48,185 bases of DNA from a virus: positions 1-48,185 of the IMG/VR virus record IMGVR_UViG_3300042292_000186; one strand, 5' to 3'. The first letter of the stretch is position 1; the number at the start of each line of letters is the position of its first letter. The notes below the pieces were generated by a model, which searched no databases, was not told the DNA's origin, and saw only the letters and a program-made list of their open reading frames with translations. Shown one piece after another: positions 34,309 through 42,462 of the stretch. Both the position numbers and the translations under genes were made by a program.

Positions 34309-36459
34309 ATGAGAGAAGTTAATAAAATAGCAGAAAGTCTATTTGAAAAAATCCGTGATAGATTTGAGGACGTTAGTCTAGGTGATGAAAATGCCAAGGC
34401 TACACAGAACCCAGAAAACGCACGTTTTTTCAATTTTGACTATGTAGTCGATGAACAAAATCACGGCAACATCACCTTAAGTCTAATAGACGAAACAAGT
34501 CTAAAAGTATATTTTAGTAAAAATATTAGTTCTAAATTAGAAGGTGATGATCGCAAAAAATGGTATGCATTCCTGCGTGAACTACGTGAGTTTGCTAAAA
34601 GAAACTTATTAAGTTTTGAACCACGTGATATTACTCGCAGTACGCTTAAGCATCGTGATGTTCAGCAGGTTAGTAAAGCTGATAGCACATATACCAAAAA
34701 TGAAGTTATTGGCGAAAGCCGTATGCACGGTACTAGTCGCAGCAGTTACCAAGAATGCGGACCTGTTAAACTAATAGTACGTCATTCAGGACAAGTTAAT
34801 CCGGAACTACGTGGTGATCGTAGTCGTAAAATTCGTGCTATCTATGTTGAAACAGCAGAAGGTGAACGTTTTAAACTTCCGCATAATAACCTACGCTATG
34901 CACGTGCTATGGCATGCCATGTAAGCGAAGGTGGCGCCTTAATGGATGACTTTGGTCAGCATATTACACGTATTGCAGAAGAATGTGGTAAACTACGTCC
35001 ATTCAAATCAAGTATGCGTAGCAGAACATTCGAAGATCAAGAAACACAGGCTATGGTAGAAGCAGCATTTGAATATCACGGCCTATTAAACAACACACTA
35101 AAACGTATAGGCGGACGCAAAGGTTATGCCGCTTGTAAAGAAAGTTTCCACGCAGACGAAACATTATTAGATGATTTTGATGTAGACAGTCTACGTGAGC
35201 GTTTTGTTAAACGCAGCTATAACGAGCGCATGGAAGATGCGCTACCAATTGTACACAAGGCCTATGAAATGAAAAAATCTAATAAATTCGCACAACAATT
35301 TGAATCTTGGGCTAATAACGTAGCCGAAGGAACCTGGAACAAACCACAAGGTGAAAAAGAAGTAGCTGACTTAATTGACTTATTAAGTGAGCCTCTTGCT
35401 CTTGGAGTCGACGCACAAAATGCCACTAGTGCATTGTATAATCTATTAGGTGACGATGTATTGTTTGATCAGTTAGAGCAGTTAGCAGAAGAAGATCCGG
35501 AAGCTGACGCACGTGATGTAATCATGGCTTGGTTAGAAGAAAACATGCCAGAAGTTTATCAAAAACTTACGGCTGAAATCAGTGATGAAGATACTGCTGA
35601 TCAATACGAATCAGCTGTGGCTGAAGGCGACGATGAAATGGAATTTGATCGTGACCTTGACGAGCCTGATCAAGAATACGGTAGCGACATGGAGTTTGAT
35701 CAAGATCGTGATAATCCAGATCAGTTTAATCGTGGTATGAGTGAGGGCGAGTATGATGAAGATCAAGTTGAGTCCATTCAAACAGCAATTATCCGTAGAA
35801 TTACACAAAACATTGGGCAACATCAAGAACTATTAATGAAAGCAGGTCCAGATGGTGTTATGAATGCTGCCCGTGATGTAGCAAGTTTCCACGCACCAGT
35901 AGAAGAATTGGGCTCGAGCGATGTTAGTATTATGGTCCGTGAAGTATACCGTGAAGTAGGTGTAGAATATCCAGAAATGAACGAAGTAAAAGATACAATA
36001 AAGTATGATCCTAAAACAGGTAAACTAACTGGTTGGGAACACGAAAGTGATTGGCAGCCCGCACAAGGTAAAGATCCGCGCGGCAAAGTAACACACTCAA
36101 GTGACGTTGCTCGCCGTAAGTCTGAAGAGTTGGCTAACGCTGAACTTGACGAAGGCAAAATGAAAGAAGTTGACATGGACCTTACGGAACTGTCAGACGA
36201 AGAATTTCAGGCAAAATATGGCAAATCTAAAGAAGAAATGAAAGCGGCATTAGCAGAAGGATATGAAGATCACGTAAACAAAGATGAAAAACTAAAACGT
36301 ATGGGCGCAAAAGAACTAAGCCCATTAGATAAACTTAAAATGATGCCTGGTCAAATGAAAGCAATGGCCCGAGGCGACAGTGAAGACGATTTAGTAAACT
36401 ATAACAAACAATTTAACGAAGAAATTGCACAGATGCGCAGAATAGCAGGACTCAAGTAA
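34309..36459 (+). CDS. Large conserved virion-associated protein (unknown)
   Basis: A 716-residue protein conserved in type with marine T4-like phages. Residues 1-120 form an alpha/beta domain (N-F-D-Y-V-V, L-S-L-I-D-E-T-S-L-K-V-Y). Residues about 125-340 are basic, with R-S-R-K-I-R-A-I-Y-V-E. From about 390 the protein becomes acidic and low-complexity, with repeated E-F-D-[RQ]-D-[LR]-D and D-Q stretches. The C-terminus ends in M-R-R-I-A-G-L-K, the L-A-G-type motif found in three other places. A head-internal or packaging-linked role is suggested by the position after terminase. A strong terminator follows. Confidence 0.65.
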   Translation: MREVNKIAESLFEKIRDRFEDVSLGDENAKATQNPENARFFNFDYVVDEQNHGNITLSLIDETSLKVYFSKNISSKLEGDDRKKWYAFLRELREFAKRNLLSFEPRDITRSTLKHRDVQQVSKADSTYTKNEVIGESRMHGTSRSSYQECGPVKLIVRHSGQVNPELRGDRSRKIRAIYVETAEGERFKLPHNNLRYARAMACHVSEGGALMDDFGQHITRIAEECGKLRPFKSSMRSRTFEDQETQAMVEAAFEYHGLLNNTLKRIGGRKGYAACKESFHADETLLDDFDVDSLRERFVKRSYNERMEDALPIVHKAYEMKKSNKFAQQFESWANNVAEGTWNKPQGEKEVADLIDLLSEPLALGVDAQNATSALYNLLGDDVLFDQLEQLAEEDPEADARDVIMAWLEENMPEVYQKLTAEISDEDTADQYESAVAEGDDEMEFDRDLDEPDQEYGSDMEFDQDRDNPDQFNRGMSEGEYDEDQVESIQTAIIRRITQNIGQHQELLMKAGPDGVMNAARDVASFHAPVEELGSSDVSIMVREVYREVGVEYPEMNEVKDTIKYDPKTGKLTGWEHESDWQPAQGKDPRGKVTHSSDVARRKSEELANAELDEGKMKEVDMDLTELSDEEFQAKYGKSKEEMKAALAEGYEDHVNKDEKLKRMGAKELSPLDKLKMMPGQMKAMARGDSEDDLVNYNKQFNEEIAQMRRIAGLK

Positions 36460-36483
36460 AATAACAATAATAAATCAATTAAG

Positions 36484-36509
36484 AAAAGGTACTTTTTAGT
36501 ACCTTTTTT
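36484..36509 (+). terminator. Intrinsic terminator
   Basis: AAAAGGTACT pairs with AGTACCTTTT around a TTTT loop, and the descending arm runs into T. It separates the 716-residue gene from the glycosyltransferase unit and could work on both strands. Confidence 0.85.
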
Positions 36510-36516
36510 GTTTGCT

Positions 36517-36524
36517 AATAAATA
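36517..36524 (+). promoter_or_regulatory. Late promoter with start on the ATG
   Basis: AATAAATA ends five bases before the ATG at 36530. It is the third example of this exact spacing in the window. Confidence 0.55.
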
Positions 36525-36529
36525 AACGT

Positions 36530-37549
36530 ATGAATAATATAGAACATTTTTTCTGGCACGTATATTTAAATAGGCCATGGGATGAACGTCAAAAGCCTGT
36601 GTTAGTATTTGAAGATGTATTGGCTATAAACTTTAATAATTTTTTTGATCGCAATTATGCGTTGATGGGCACAGATCAATTAATATATCAAATTGACAAG
36701 CATGCGGCTGATAAAAATCTGCGATTTATTTTTATGTTTGAGGATGGGGCTAACCCAATCTTATCTGGCGGAATAGAAATTGTCAAACATTATGTTAAAC
36801 AGCAAAATCTTACAGCAGAAACCGCTCTTGTCTTTTGTCGTGACAATCTAGATATTTCCAACGTTACGTTGGTTAAAGAAGACAGTATTGATATGTGGGT
36901 AAGAGTATTATACCCAACAATTAACGATATTCCATTGTATACAGGTTCCTTTACTAAAAAGTTTGCGGGGTGGTTCAATCGAGGAACATTCTATAGACTG
37001 CAGATTGCCCGGCTGTTATATGAAAAATATCAAGATGATAGTTTTATTTCCTATCAAGAACACGGCATGTTGCACAACTTGTCTTTTATCGAATATTTCA
37101 AAGATGACATCGAGTGGGCCAATGCAAATACTCCTATCATATATGATCAACTATTTCCTATGCGAGTCTACGACCATAATATGATAGTTGGCGCAGGACG
37201 TAAACCATATAACGATTATTTTATAGAAATTATAGTAGAAACTGATTGTATAAGCACTACTTGGATAACTGAAAAAACTGTAAAAAATCTATACATAGGA
37301 AAACCATTCTTAATGATGTGTGGCGCAGGCAGTTTAGCACACTTGCATGAGTTAGGGTTTAAAACATTTAGCCCGTGGATTGACGAAAGTTATGATCAAA
37401 TAACAAATACCTATCTACGTTTTGAAGCAATTAAACAAGAAATTGATAGACTAGCGGCTATGAGTATGCAGGAATTAAATAATATGCATCAAGAGATGTT
37501 ACCAATATTAGCATATAATAGACAACATTTTTTAAAATTACTAACATGA
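36530..37549 (+). CDS. Glycosyltransferase-like protein (GT10/exostosin-type C-terminus)
   Basis: A 339-residue protein. ATG 36530 is preferred over an in-frame TTG at 36512 that overlaps the late promoter. The diagnostic part is near residues 235-300: E-T-D-C...W-I-T-E-K-T, then G-K-P-F-L-M, S-L-A-H-L-H-E-L-G-F and W-I-D-E-S-Y-D. This is the order seen in fucosyltransferase-like and exostosin-like enzymes that bind a nucleotide sugar. The N-terminal half is a second Rossmann-like lobe. It overlaps the SGNH gene by an ATGA. The donor and acceptor are unknown. A terminator and promoter isolate this pair from its neighbours. Confidence 0.65.
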   Translation: MNNIEHFFWHVYLNRPWDERQKPVLVFEDVLAINFNNFFDRNYALMGTDQLIYQIDKHAADKNLRFIFMFEDGANPILSGGIEIVKHYVKQQNLTAETALVFCRDNLDISNVTLVKEDSIDMWVRVLYPTINDIPLYTGSFTKKFAGWFNRGTFYRLQIARLLYEKYQDDSFISYQEHGMLHNLSFIEYFKDDIEWANANTPIIYDQLFPMRVYDHNMIVGAGRKPYNDYFIEIIVETDCISTTWITEKTVKNLYIGKPFLMMCGAGSLAHLHELGFKTFSPWIDESYDQITNTYLRFEAIKQEIDRLAAMSMQELNNMHQEMLPILAYNRQHFLKLLT

Positions 37550-38340
37550 GCACAATACTACTAGCAGGTGATAGTTGGGGCATAGGGGTCTTTGAAGGAG
37601 TAGGCAGTGCTTACGGGCCTATAGGACAGGGCATCAATACTATATTAGAATCGCAAGGACATACAGTTATTAATATCAGCAAAGCTGGTGGTAGTAACTG
37701 GCTCATGCTAGATCGTATGGAAAACCAATGGGGAGATACTGGACGTTGTTTATTTGGCCACTCACATTTCGATGAAATAAAAGATATACCGTGGGCCAAT
37801 ATAGATTATATTGTATTTCTACAAACAGATATATTTAGAGAGAGATATCTTTACGTACCAAAAGATGATACAGACACAAGATTAACTTGGAAAGCATTAG
37901 AGGAATCGTTTGTTGAATCTTTATTAGTCTATAGCAGTATACAATCAATAATTGATCAATATTTTGCTAAGTTCTACACAAAATTAAATCTAATAGCACA
38001 GCAACATAATCTCAAAGTATTAATGTTAGGTTGTTGGAGTCAATTACATCCTAGCATAACTCAATACAATAATTTAGTACCTGTAGTACACAGCGCAACT
38101 AAATTGTTAATACCAGAACTTAAAGAAGATGTCTACTTAAGTGATCCAGAATGGTATAGTCAACTCGATAACACTCCTAGTTTTATGCGCAATTTTCGCA
38201 GTGAGCTGAAACCAATGGCTATTGCAAACGCAGATAAACTAGAATTGATCTACAGCAATTGGAAGGAAGTGCATCCTAATATACAAGGATACCAAAAACT
38301 TACAGACCAAATAACTAGCCACTTTGGTAAAAATAATTAA
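37546..38340 (+). CDS. SGNH/GDSL hydrolase-like protein
   Basis: A 264-residue protein with A-G-D-S-W-G at residues 7-12 (nucleophile S10), N-I-S-K-A-G-G-S-N as block II and a C-terminal V-H-P-N-I-Q-G-Y carrying the likely catalytic His. Compared with the protein at 31059, block I is the classical GDS form. A role as a glycan esterase or acyltransferase acting on the product of the coupled glycosyltransferase is a reasonable inference. No signal peptide is seen, so it would act in the cytoplasm or on the virion. Confidence 0.72.
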   Translation: MSTILLAGDSWGIGVFEGVGSAYGPIGQGINTILESQGHTVINISKAGGSNWLMLDRMENQWGDTGRCLFGHSHFDEIKDIPWANIDYIVFLQTDIFRERYLYVPKDDTDTRLTWKALEESFVESLLVYSSIQSIIDQYFAKFYTKLNLIAQQHNLKVLMLGCWSQLHPSITQYNNLVPVVHSATKLLIPELKEDVYLSDPEWYSQLDNTPSFMRNFRSELKPMAIANADKLELIYSNWKEVHPNIQGYQKLTDQITSHFGKNN

Positions 38341-38349
38341 AAATATCTC

Positions 38350-38378
38350 TTGCGAGATAAATATATATAACGTATAGT
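38350..38378 (+). promoter_or_regulatory. Overlapping sigma70-like and late promoters of gp32
   Basis: TTGCGA (38350-38355), a 17-base spacer and TATAGT (38373-38378), with a late octamer GATAAATA at 38356-38363 inside the spacer. gp32 is needed both early and late, which fits a dual promoter. An AAAGGA ribosome site precedes the ATG. Confidence 0.55.
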
Positions 38379-38443
38379 ATATAGATGCTTATACGTTTTA
38401 GGCATATTAAAGACCAACTTAAATTAAAAAGGAAATACACATT

Positions 38444-39463
38444 ATGGCAACATCATTAGCAGAAATTCGCGCAAAACTACAAGCGCAAGAGTCACGTGGT
38501 ACAGGTGGTAATTCACAAGGCGGTGGTGACAACGCAATCTACGCACATTGGAATATTGCAGAAGGGCAAAATGCTCGTATCAGATTCCTTCCAGATGCAG
38601 ACGCAAAAAACACATTTTTCTGGGCTGAACGTTTAATGATTAACCTGACTTTTGCAGGCATTAAAGGGCAGACAGATAGTAAACCAGTAACAGTACAAGT
38701 ACCATGCGTGGAAATGTATGGTGATGCGTGTCCGGTACTTGCAGAAGTACGTACATGGTTCAAAGACGCAAGTTTAGAAGAAATGGGTCGTAAGTATTGG
38801 AAAAAGAAATCATACTTGTTCCAAGGCTTTGTACGTGATAATCCTTTAGCTGATGACCAAACTCCAGCTAATCCAATCCGCCGTTTCATCATCAGTCCAC
38901 AGATCTTTAACTTGGTTAAATCAGCATTGATGGACCCAGAGTTAGAAAACTTGCCAACAGACTATGTTGGTGGCTTAGACTTTACAGTGAGCAAAACATC
39001 AAAAGGTGGCTATGCTGACTATTCGACTTCAAAATGGTCACGTAAAGAAAGTGCCCTAACACAAGATGAAGCCGAAGCCATTGAAAAACATGGTTTATAC
39101 AATTTAAGTGACTTCTTACCTAAGAAACCAAGCGCACAAGAGTTAGCTATCATTAAAGAAATGTTTGAAGCAAGTGTTGATGGGCAGCCATATGACACAG
39201 AACGTTTTGGTAGCTACTACCGCCCACGTGGTGTTGGCGCACCAGCCGGTACTGCATCAACTACAGCAACACCTGCTGTAGCACAAACTGCTGCTGTAAC
39301 AGCACCTGTTGCTGCTGTAGTAGAAACTGTGGTTGATGTACCGTTTGAAGCAGATGAAGTGGCTGTTAGTGCACCTACTGCACCAATTGCTACTCCTGCA
39401 GCTGGCGGACAACGTGCAGAAGACATCCTTGCAATGATTCGCAATCGTCAAAAAACATCTTAA
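38444..39463 (+). CDS. gp32: Single-stranded DNA-binding protein gp32
   Basis: A 339-residue protein. The N-terminal L-A-E-I-R-A-K-L and the OB-fold core (A-R-I-R-F-L-P-D, W-A-E-R, K-K-S-Y-L-F-Q-G-F-V) match gp32 of T4-like phages. In T4 a His-Cys3 zinc site lies in this region. Here only two Cys (V-P-C-V-E-M-Y-G-D-A-C-P) remain, so a canonical zinc site is doubtful. An Ala/Thr/Pro/Val-rich linker (about 265-320) leads to a short C-terminal tail that contacts replication and recombination partners. It protects ssDNA and loads UvsX with UvsY, whose genes follow. Confidence 0.93.
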   Translation: MATSLAEIRAKLQAQESRGTGGNSQGGGDNAIYAHWNIAEGQNARIRFLPDADAKNTFFWAERLMINLTFAGIKGQTDSKPVTVQVPCVEMYGDACPVLAEVRTWFKDASLEEMGRKYWKKKSYLFQGFVRDNPLADDQTPANPIRRFIISPQIFNLVKSALMDPELENLPTDYVGGLDFTVSKTSKGGYADYSTSKWSRKESALTQDEAEAIEKHGLYNLSDFLPKKPSAQELAIIKEMFEASVDGQPYDTERFGSYYRPRGVGAPAGTASTTATPAVAQTAAVTAPVAAVVETVVDVPFEADEVAVSAPTAPIATPAAGGQRAEDILAMIRNRQKTS

Positions 39464-39477
39464 GTAGATAATGCGTA

Positions 39478-39496
39478 AGGGGGCGTGATGCCCCCT
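39478..39496 (+). other. Hairpin between gp32 and uvsX
   Basis: AGGGGGC (39478-39484) and GCCCCCT (39490-39496) form a 7-bp GC-rich stem with a GTGAT loop. Only ATTTC follows, so it is a weak terminator or an mRNA-stabilising structure that could lower uvsX expression relative to gp32. Confidence 0.65.
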
Positions 39497-39519
39497 ATTT
39501 CAATTAAAAGGACATTCTC

Positions 39520-40626
39520 ATGGCAAAACCATTCGACATTAGTAAATTTAGAAAGTCAATTACCAAAAGCATCGAAGGCTTAGGTATTGGCTTTAACGAT
39601 CCAACTGATTGGATTAGTACAGGCAACTACACATTAAACTACCTATTAAGCGGAGACTTTAACAAAGGTATTCCGATGGGCAAGGTAACTGTGTTTGCTG
39701 GTGAATCGGGCGCAGGTAAATCATTTATCTGTAGTGGTAATATTGTAAGACACGCACAACAGCAAGGCATCTATGTAATCTTAATTGATACAGAAAACGC
39801 ACTTGACGAAGCATGGTTGCACGCACTAGGTGTAGATACAGACGAAAGCAAACTGCTTAAACTTAATATGGCTATGATCGATGATGTGGCTAAAGTTATC
39901 AGTGACTTTGTTAAAGAGTATCGCACACTACCAGAAGAAGACCGTCCTAAAGTATTGTTTGTTTTAGACAGTTTGGGTATGATGTTAACTCCAACAGATG
40001 TTAACCAGTTTGAAGCAGGCGAAATGAAAGGTGATATGGGTCGTAAACCTAAAGCACTTACAGCACTTGTTCGTAACTGTGTAAACATGTTCGGTACATT
40101 AAACTTAGGTCTGGTGGCAACCAATCATACATACGCTAGCCAGGATATGTTTGACCCAGATGATAAAATCAGTGGCGGTCAAGGCTTTATCTACGCATCG
40201 AGTATTGTAGTAGCTATGCGCAAACTCAAACTTAAAACAGATGCTGACGGTAATAAGACCACAACTGTTAATGGTATCCGTGCCGCATGTAAGATTATGA
40301 AAACACGCTATGCTAAACCGTTTGAGTCAGTACAAGTAGAGATTCCGTATGAAACTGGTATGAGTCCCTATTCGGGTATGGTAGATATGTTAGAAGCCAA
40401 AGCTATGTTAAGCAAAGAAGGCAACAGTTTGGTCTACAAGTTCGTTGACGGCACAGTTATCAAGAAATTCCGCAAGGCTTGGGAACGTAACGAAGATGGT
40501 TGTTTAGACAAAGTTATGGCAGAAATTTCATCAAACGTTAATCCTTTGCTAAGTACTGAAGTTGCTGAAGCCTCAGATGAAGATTTGAGCGAAAATACAG
40601 CACAACTTGAAGGAAATGAAGAATGA
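39520..40626 (+). CDS. uvsX: UvsX recombinase (RecA-like)
   Basis: A 368-residue protein with Walker A G-E-S-G-A-G-K-S at 61-68 and Walker B V-L-F-V-L-D-S-L-G. An acidic C-terminal tail (S-D-E-D-L-S-E-N) ends the protein. UvsX catalyses strand exchange for recombination-dependent replication and repair. T4 UvsX is 391 residues. The stop overlaps the next start as ATGA, and the following genes include UvsY, its mediator, so the operon is a recombination unit. Confidence 0.93.
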   Translation: MAKPFDISKFRKSITKSIEGLGIGFNDPTDWISTGNYTLNYLLSGDFNKGIPMGKVTVFAGESGAGKSFICSGNIVRHAQQQGIYVILIDTENALDEAWLHALGVDTDESKLLKLNMAMIDDVAKVISDFVKEYRTLPEEDRPKVLFVLDSLGMMLTPTDVNQFEAGEMKGDMGRKPKALTALVRNCVNMFGTLNLGLVATNHTYASQDMFDPDDKISGGQGFIYASSIVVAMRKLKLKTDADGNKTTTVNGIRAACKIMKTRYAKPFESVQVEIPYETGMSPYSGMVDMLEAKAMLSKEGNSLVYKFVDGTVIKKFRKAWERNEDGCLDKVMAEISSNVNPLLSTEVAEASDEDLSENTAQLEGNEE

Positions 40627-40865
40627 GTTTAGAAATTGATATCTTAGGTGAAATTTGGTTAACTTGTAAAGAGTACATCAATCCCAAAGACAAGCAAGCA
40701 GCAGCTGACCACGTGATTAGTGTAGTTGCTGATCATAATATCACCGAAGCTGATCTAAAAAAGTTTGCCGGGACGGATAGTTATTTAGGTAGAGCAGTTA
40801 AAGAATATCTGAATGACGAGGATGATGCCGAATACGAAGACGACGACGGAAGTGACGACTATTAA
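40623..40865 (+). CDS. Small acidic protein between uvsX and uvsY
   Basis: An 80-residue protein. The N-terminal part is helical, with a D-H-V-I-S-V-V-A-D-H centre and A-D-L-K-K-F. The last 20 residues are almost all Asp and Glu (D-D-A-E-Y-E-D-D-D-G). I recall similar small proteins next to uvsX in marine T4-like phages. An acidic tail could mimic DNA or bind UvsX/gp32; this is inference. It overlaps uvsX by 4 bases and uvsY by one base. Confidence 0.7.
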   Translation: MSLEIDILGEIWLTCKEYINPKDKQAAADHVISVVADHNITEADLKKFAGTDSYLGRAVKEYLNDEDDAEYEDDDGSDDY

Positions 40866-41320
40866 TGTGGTATAATCGAGTAGTTCAAGATATTGCTAAA
40901 CTTCCTGACTTTATTGACTACTATTCTAACGAATTAGATCAGGCCAAACGCGAAGTTGGGGTGTATGGTAATATTGAAAAGAATCTAGCCGCACTTCCGG
41001 GTATTACAGAGCAACGTTTCAATCAGCTACAAGAGATTGAAGCGGTGCTTAACCTCTTGAATATTCGACTAAGAAAAATCCGTAAGGAACACTTTAAAAA
41101 ATACCTAGAAGGCTATGCACGTGCGCTAACATCACGCGACGCTGAAAAGTACGTAGATGGTGAAGACGAAGTTATTGATATGGAAACTATTATCAATGAA
41201 GTTGCACTACTACGTAATAAGTGGTTAGGCATTATGAAAGGCTTAGAAAGCAAGAACTTTATGTTAGGGCACGTGACTCGTTTACGCACGGCCGGAATGG
41301 AAGATGCAAGTATTAACTAA
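40865..41320 (+). CDS. uvsY: UvsY recombination mediator
   Basis: A 151-residue protein, near T4 UvsY in length (137). The C-terminal block, S-R-D-A-E-K-Y-V then W-L-G-I-M-K-G-L-E-S-K-N-F, matches the UvsY pattern (Y-W-G-I-L-L-D...I-K-S-R-G-F). It helps UvsX displace gp32 from ssDNA. It is encoded in the same overlapping operon as uvsX. Confidence 0.82.
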   Translation: MWYNRVVQDIAKLPDFIDYYSNELDQAKREVGVYGNIEKNLAALPGITEQRFNQLQEIEAVLNLLNIRLRKIRKEHFKKYLEGYARALTSRDAEKYVDGEDEVIDMETIINEVALLRNKWLGIMKGLESKNFMLGHVTRLRTAGMEDASIN

Positions 41321-41582
41321 CGTAAACGACATGCTCGAAGAGTGGGAGCAGATTAAGTATGTTAGCTCTCACATCAGTCCTACTGACGACATCGACATAC
41401 TAGATTACATGCGTCGAAAAAGCCAGCTAATGCACTATTCTCAAGAGTTACGCTATGCAAGATTGATTAACGATATCAAATCTGAACAAGAGTACACAAT
41501 CAAATTTACAGAAGCCTACACTACATTTATTAAAGATTTTGTTTTTAGGGTATTGAAAAATGACAATCAGACACAGTCTTAA
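41304..41582 (+). CDS. Small unknown helical protein
   Basis: A 92-residue charged helical protein with M-L-E-E-W-E-Q-I-K-Y and S-Q-L-M-H-Y-S-Q-E-L. It overlaps uvsY by 17 bases and the methyltransferase by 23 bases, so it is part of the recombination operon. No family is recognised. Confidence 0.65.
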   Translation: MQVLTNVNDMLEEWEQIKYVSSHISPTDDIDILDYMRRKSQLMHYSQELRYARLINDIKSEQEYTIKFTEAYTTFIKDFVFRVLKNDNQTQS

Positions 41583-42462
41583 AATACTAAATCAACTACG
41601 AGAATACGATAGTTTCTTAGACAGCTTAAAAGTCATTGCTGACATGGGCTGCGGTACAGGCGAAGATATACTATGGTGGGCTACTTTAGAAACTCGTGAC
41701 GACCCACCTAAACCCTACAATTATCACTGTTTTGCTGTTGATCGAGATGCAACTAAGTTAGCTAAAGTTGCGTCTTTACCTAATATCAAAAAATCTCAAA
41801 AAGACTTTAATCAACTTTGTTTGCCAATTAAAGTAGATCTAATGTTTAGTCATGATAGTCTGCAGTATAGTCATAATCCTCTAGCAACACTAAAGCAATG
41901 GAACGAAATGATGAATGTCGATGCTATGCTGGTGCTGTCTATACCACAACATAGCGGAGTAGAATATAACAAGTACTATAGTAGAACACACAGCGGATGC
42001 TTTTATCATTTCACTCCGACTAACTTAATTTATATGCTGGCTGTAAATGGATTTGACTGCAAGGATGCTTATCTGCTCAAACAGTTCAACGATCCTTGGA
42101 TTCACATAGCTGTTTACAAATCAGAGCAGGCTCCTAAAGACCCTGCTAATACCAGCTGGTCGGACTTAGTTGGCACAGGATTATTGCATTCAAGTATAGA
42201 AAACAGTATTAACAAATTTGGATATTTACGCCAAGAAGACATTGTGATGCCTTGGTTAGATAGAGAAAACTATTTTGTTGACTACGTAAGCGAACTTACT
42301 GAAATACCCAAAGCCGCAGGTGAGCCGGTAGTAAAGGGGATATTTAACAAGACTATAGAAACTGGTAATAGTAAATTAGAGCAAGCGCCGGCAGTGGTTA
42401 AAAGTACCAAACTACTCAAACCTGTTAAAAGTATTCGCCCACCAAAGAAAAAATATGATTAA
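41560..42462 (+). CDS. SAM-dependent methyltransferase
   Basis: A 300-residue protein. Motif I is A-D-M-G-C-G-T-G-E (residues 28-36), followed by F-A-V-D-R-D-A as the acidic loop. S-H-D-S-L-Q-Y-S-H and the L-S-I-P-Q-H strand complete a class I Rossmann methyltransferase. The last 100 residues are a charged tail ending in Pro/Lys. No DNA-methylase motif (D/N-P-P-Y/F) is seen, so a small-molecule, sugar or protein acceptor is more likely. Overlaps couple it to the preceding gene and to the nucleotidyltransferase-cupin gene (8 bases). Confidence 0.78.
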   Translation: MTIRHSLKILNQLREYDSFLDSLKVIADMGCGTGEDILWWATLETRDDPPKPYNYHCFAVDRDATKLAKVASLPNIKKSQKDFNQLCLPIKVDLMFSHDSLQYSHNPLATLKQWNEMMNVDAMLVLSIPQHSGVEYNKYYSRTHSGCFYHFTPTNLIYMLAVNGFDCKDAYLLKQFNDPWIHIAVYKSEQAPKDPANTSWSDLVGTGLLHSSIENSINKFGYLRQEDIVMPWLDRENYFVDYVSELTEIPKAAGEPVVKGIFNKTIETGNSKLEQAPAVVKSTKLLKPVKSIRPPKKKYD

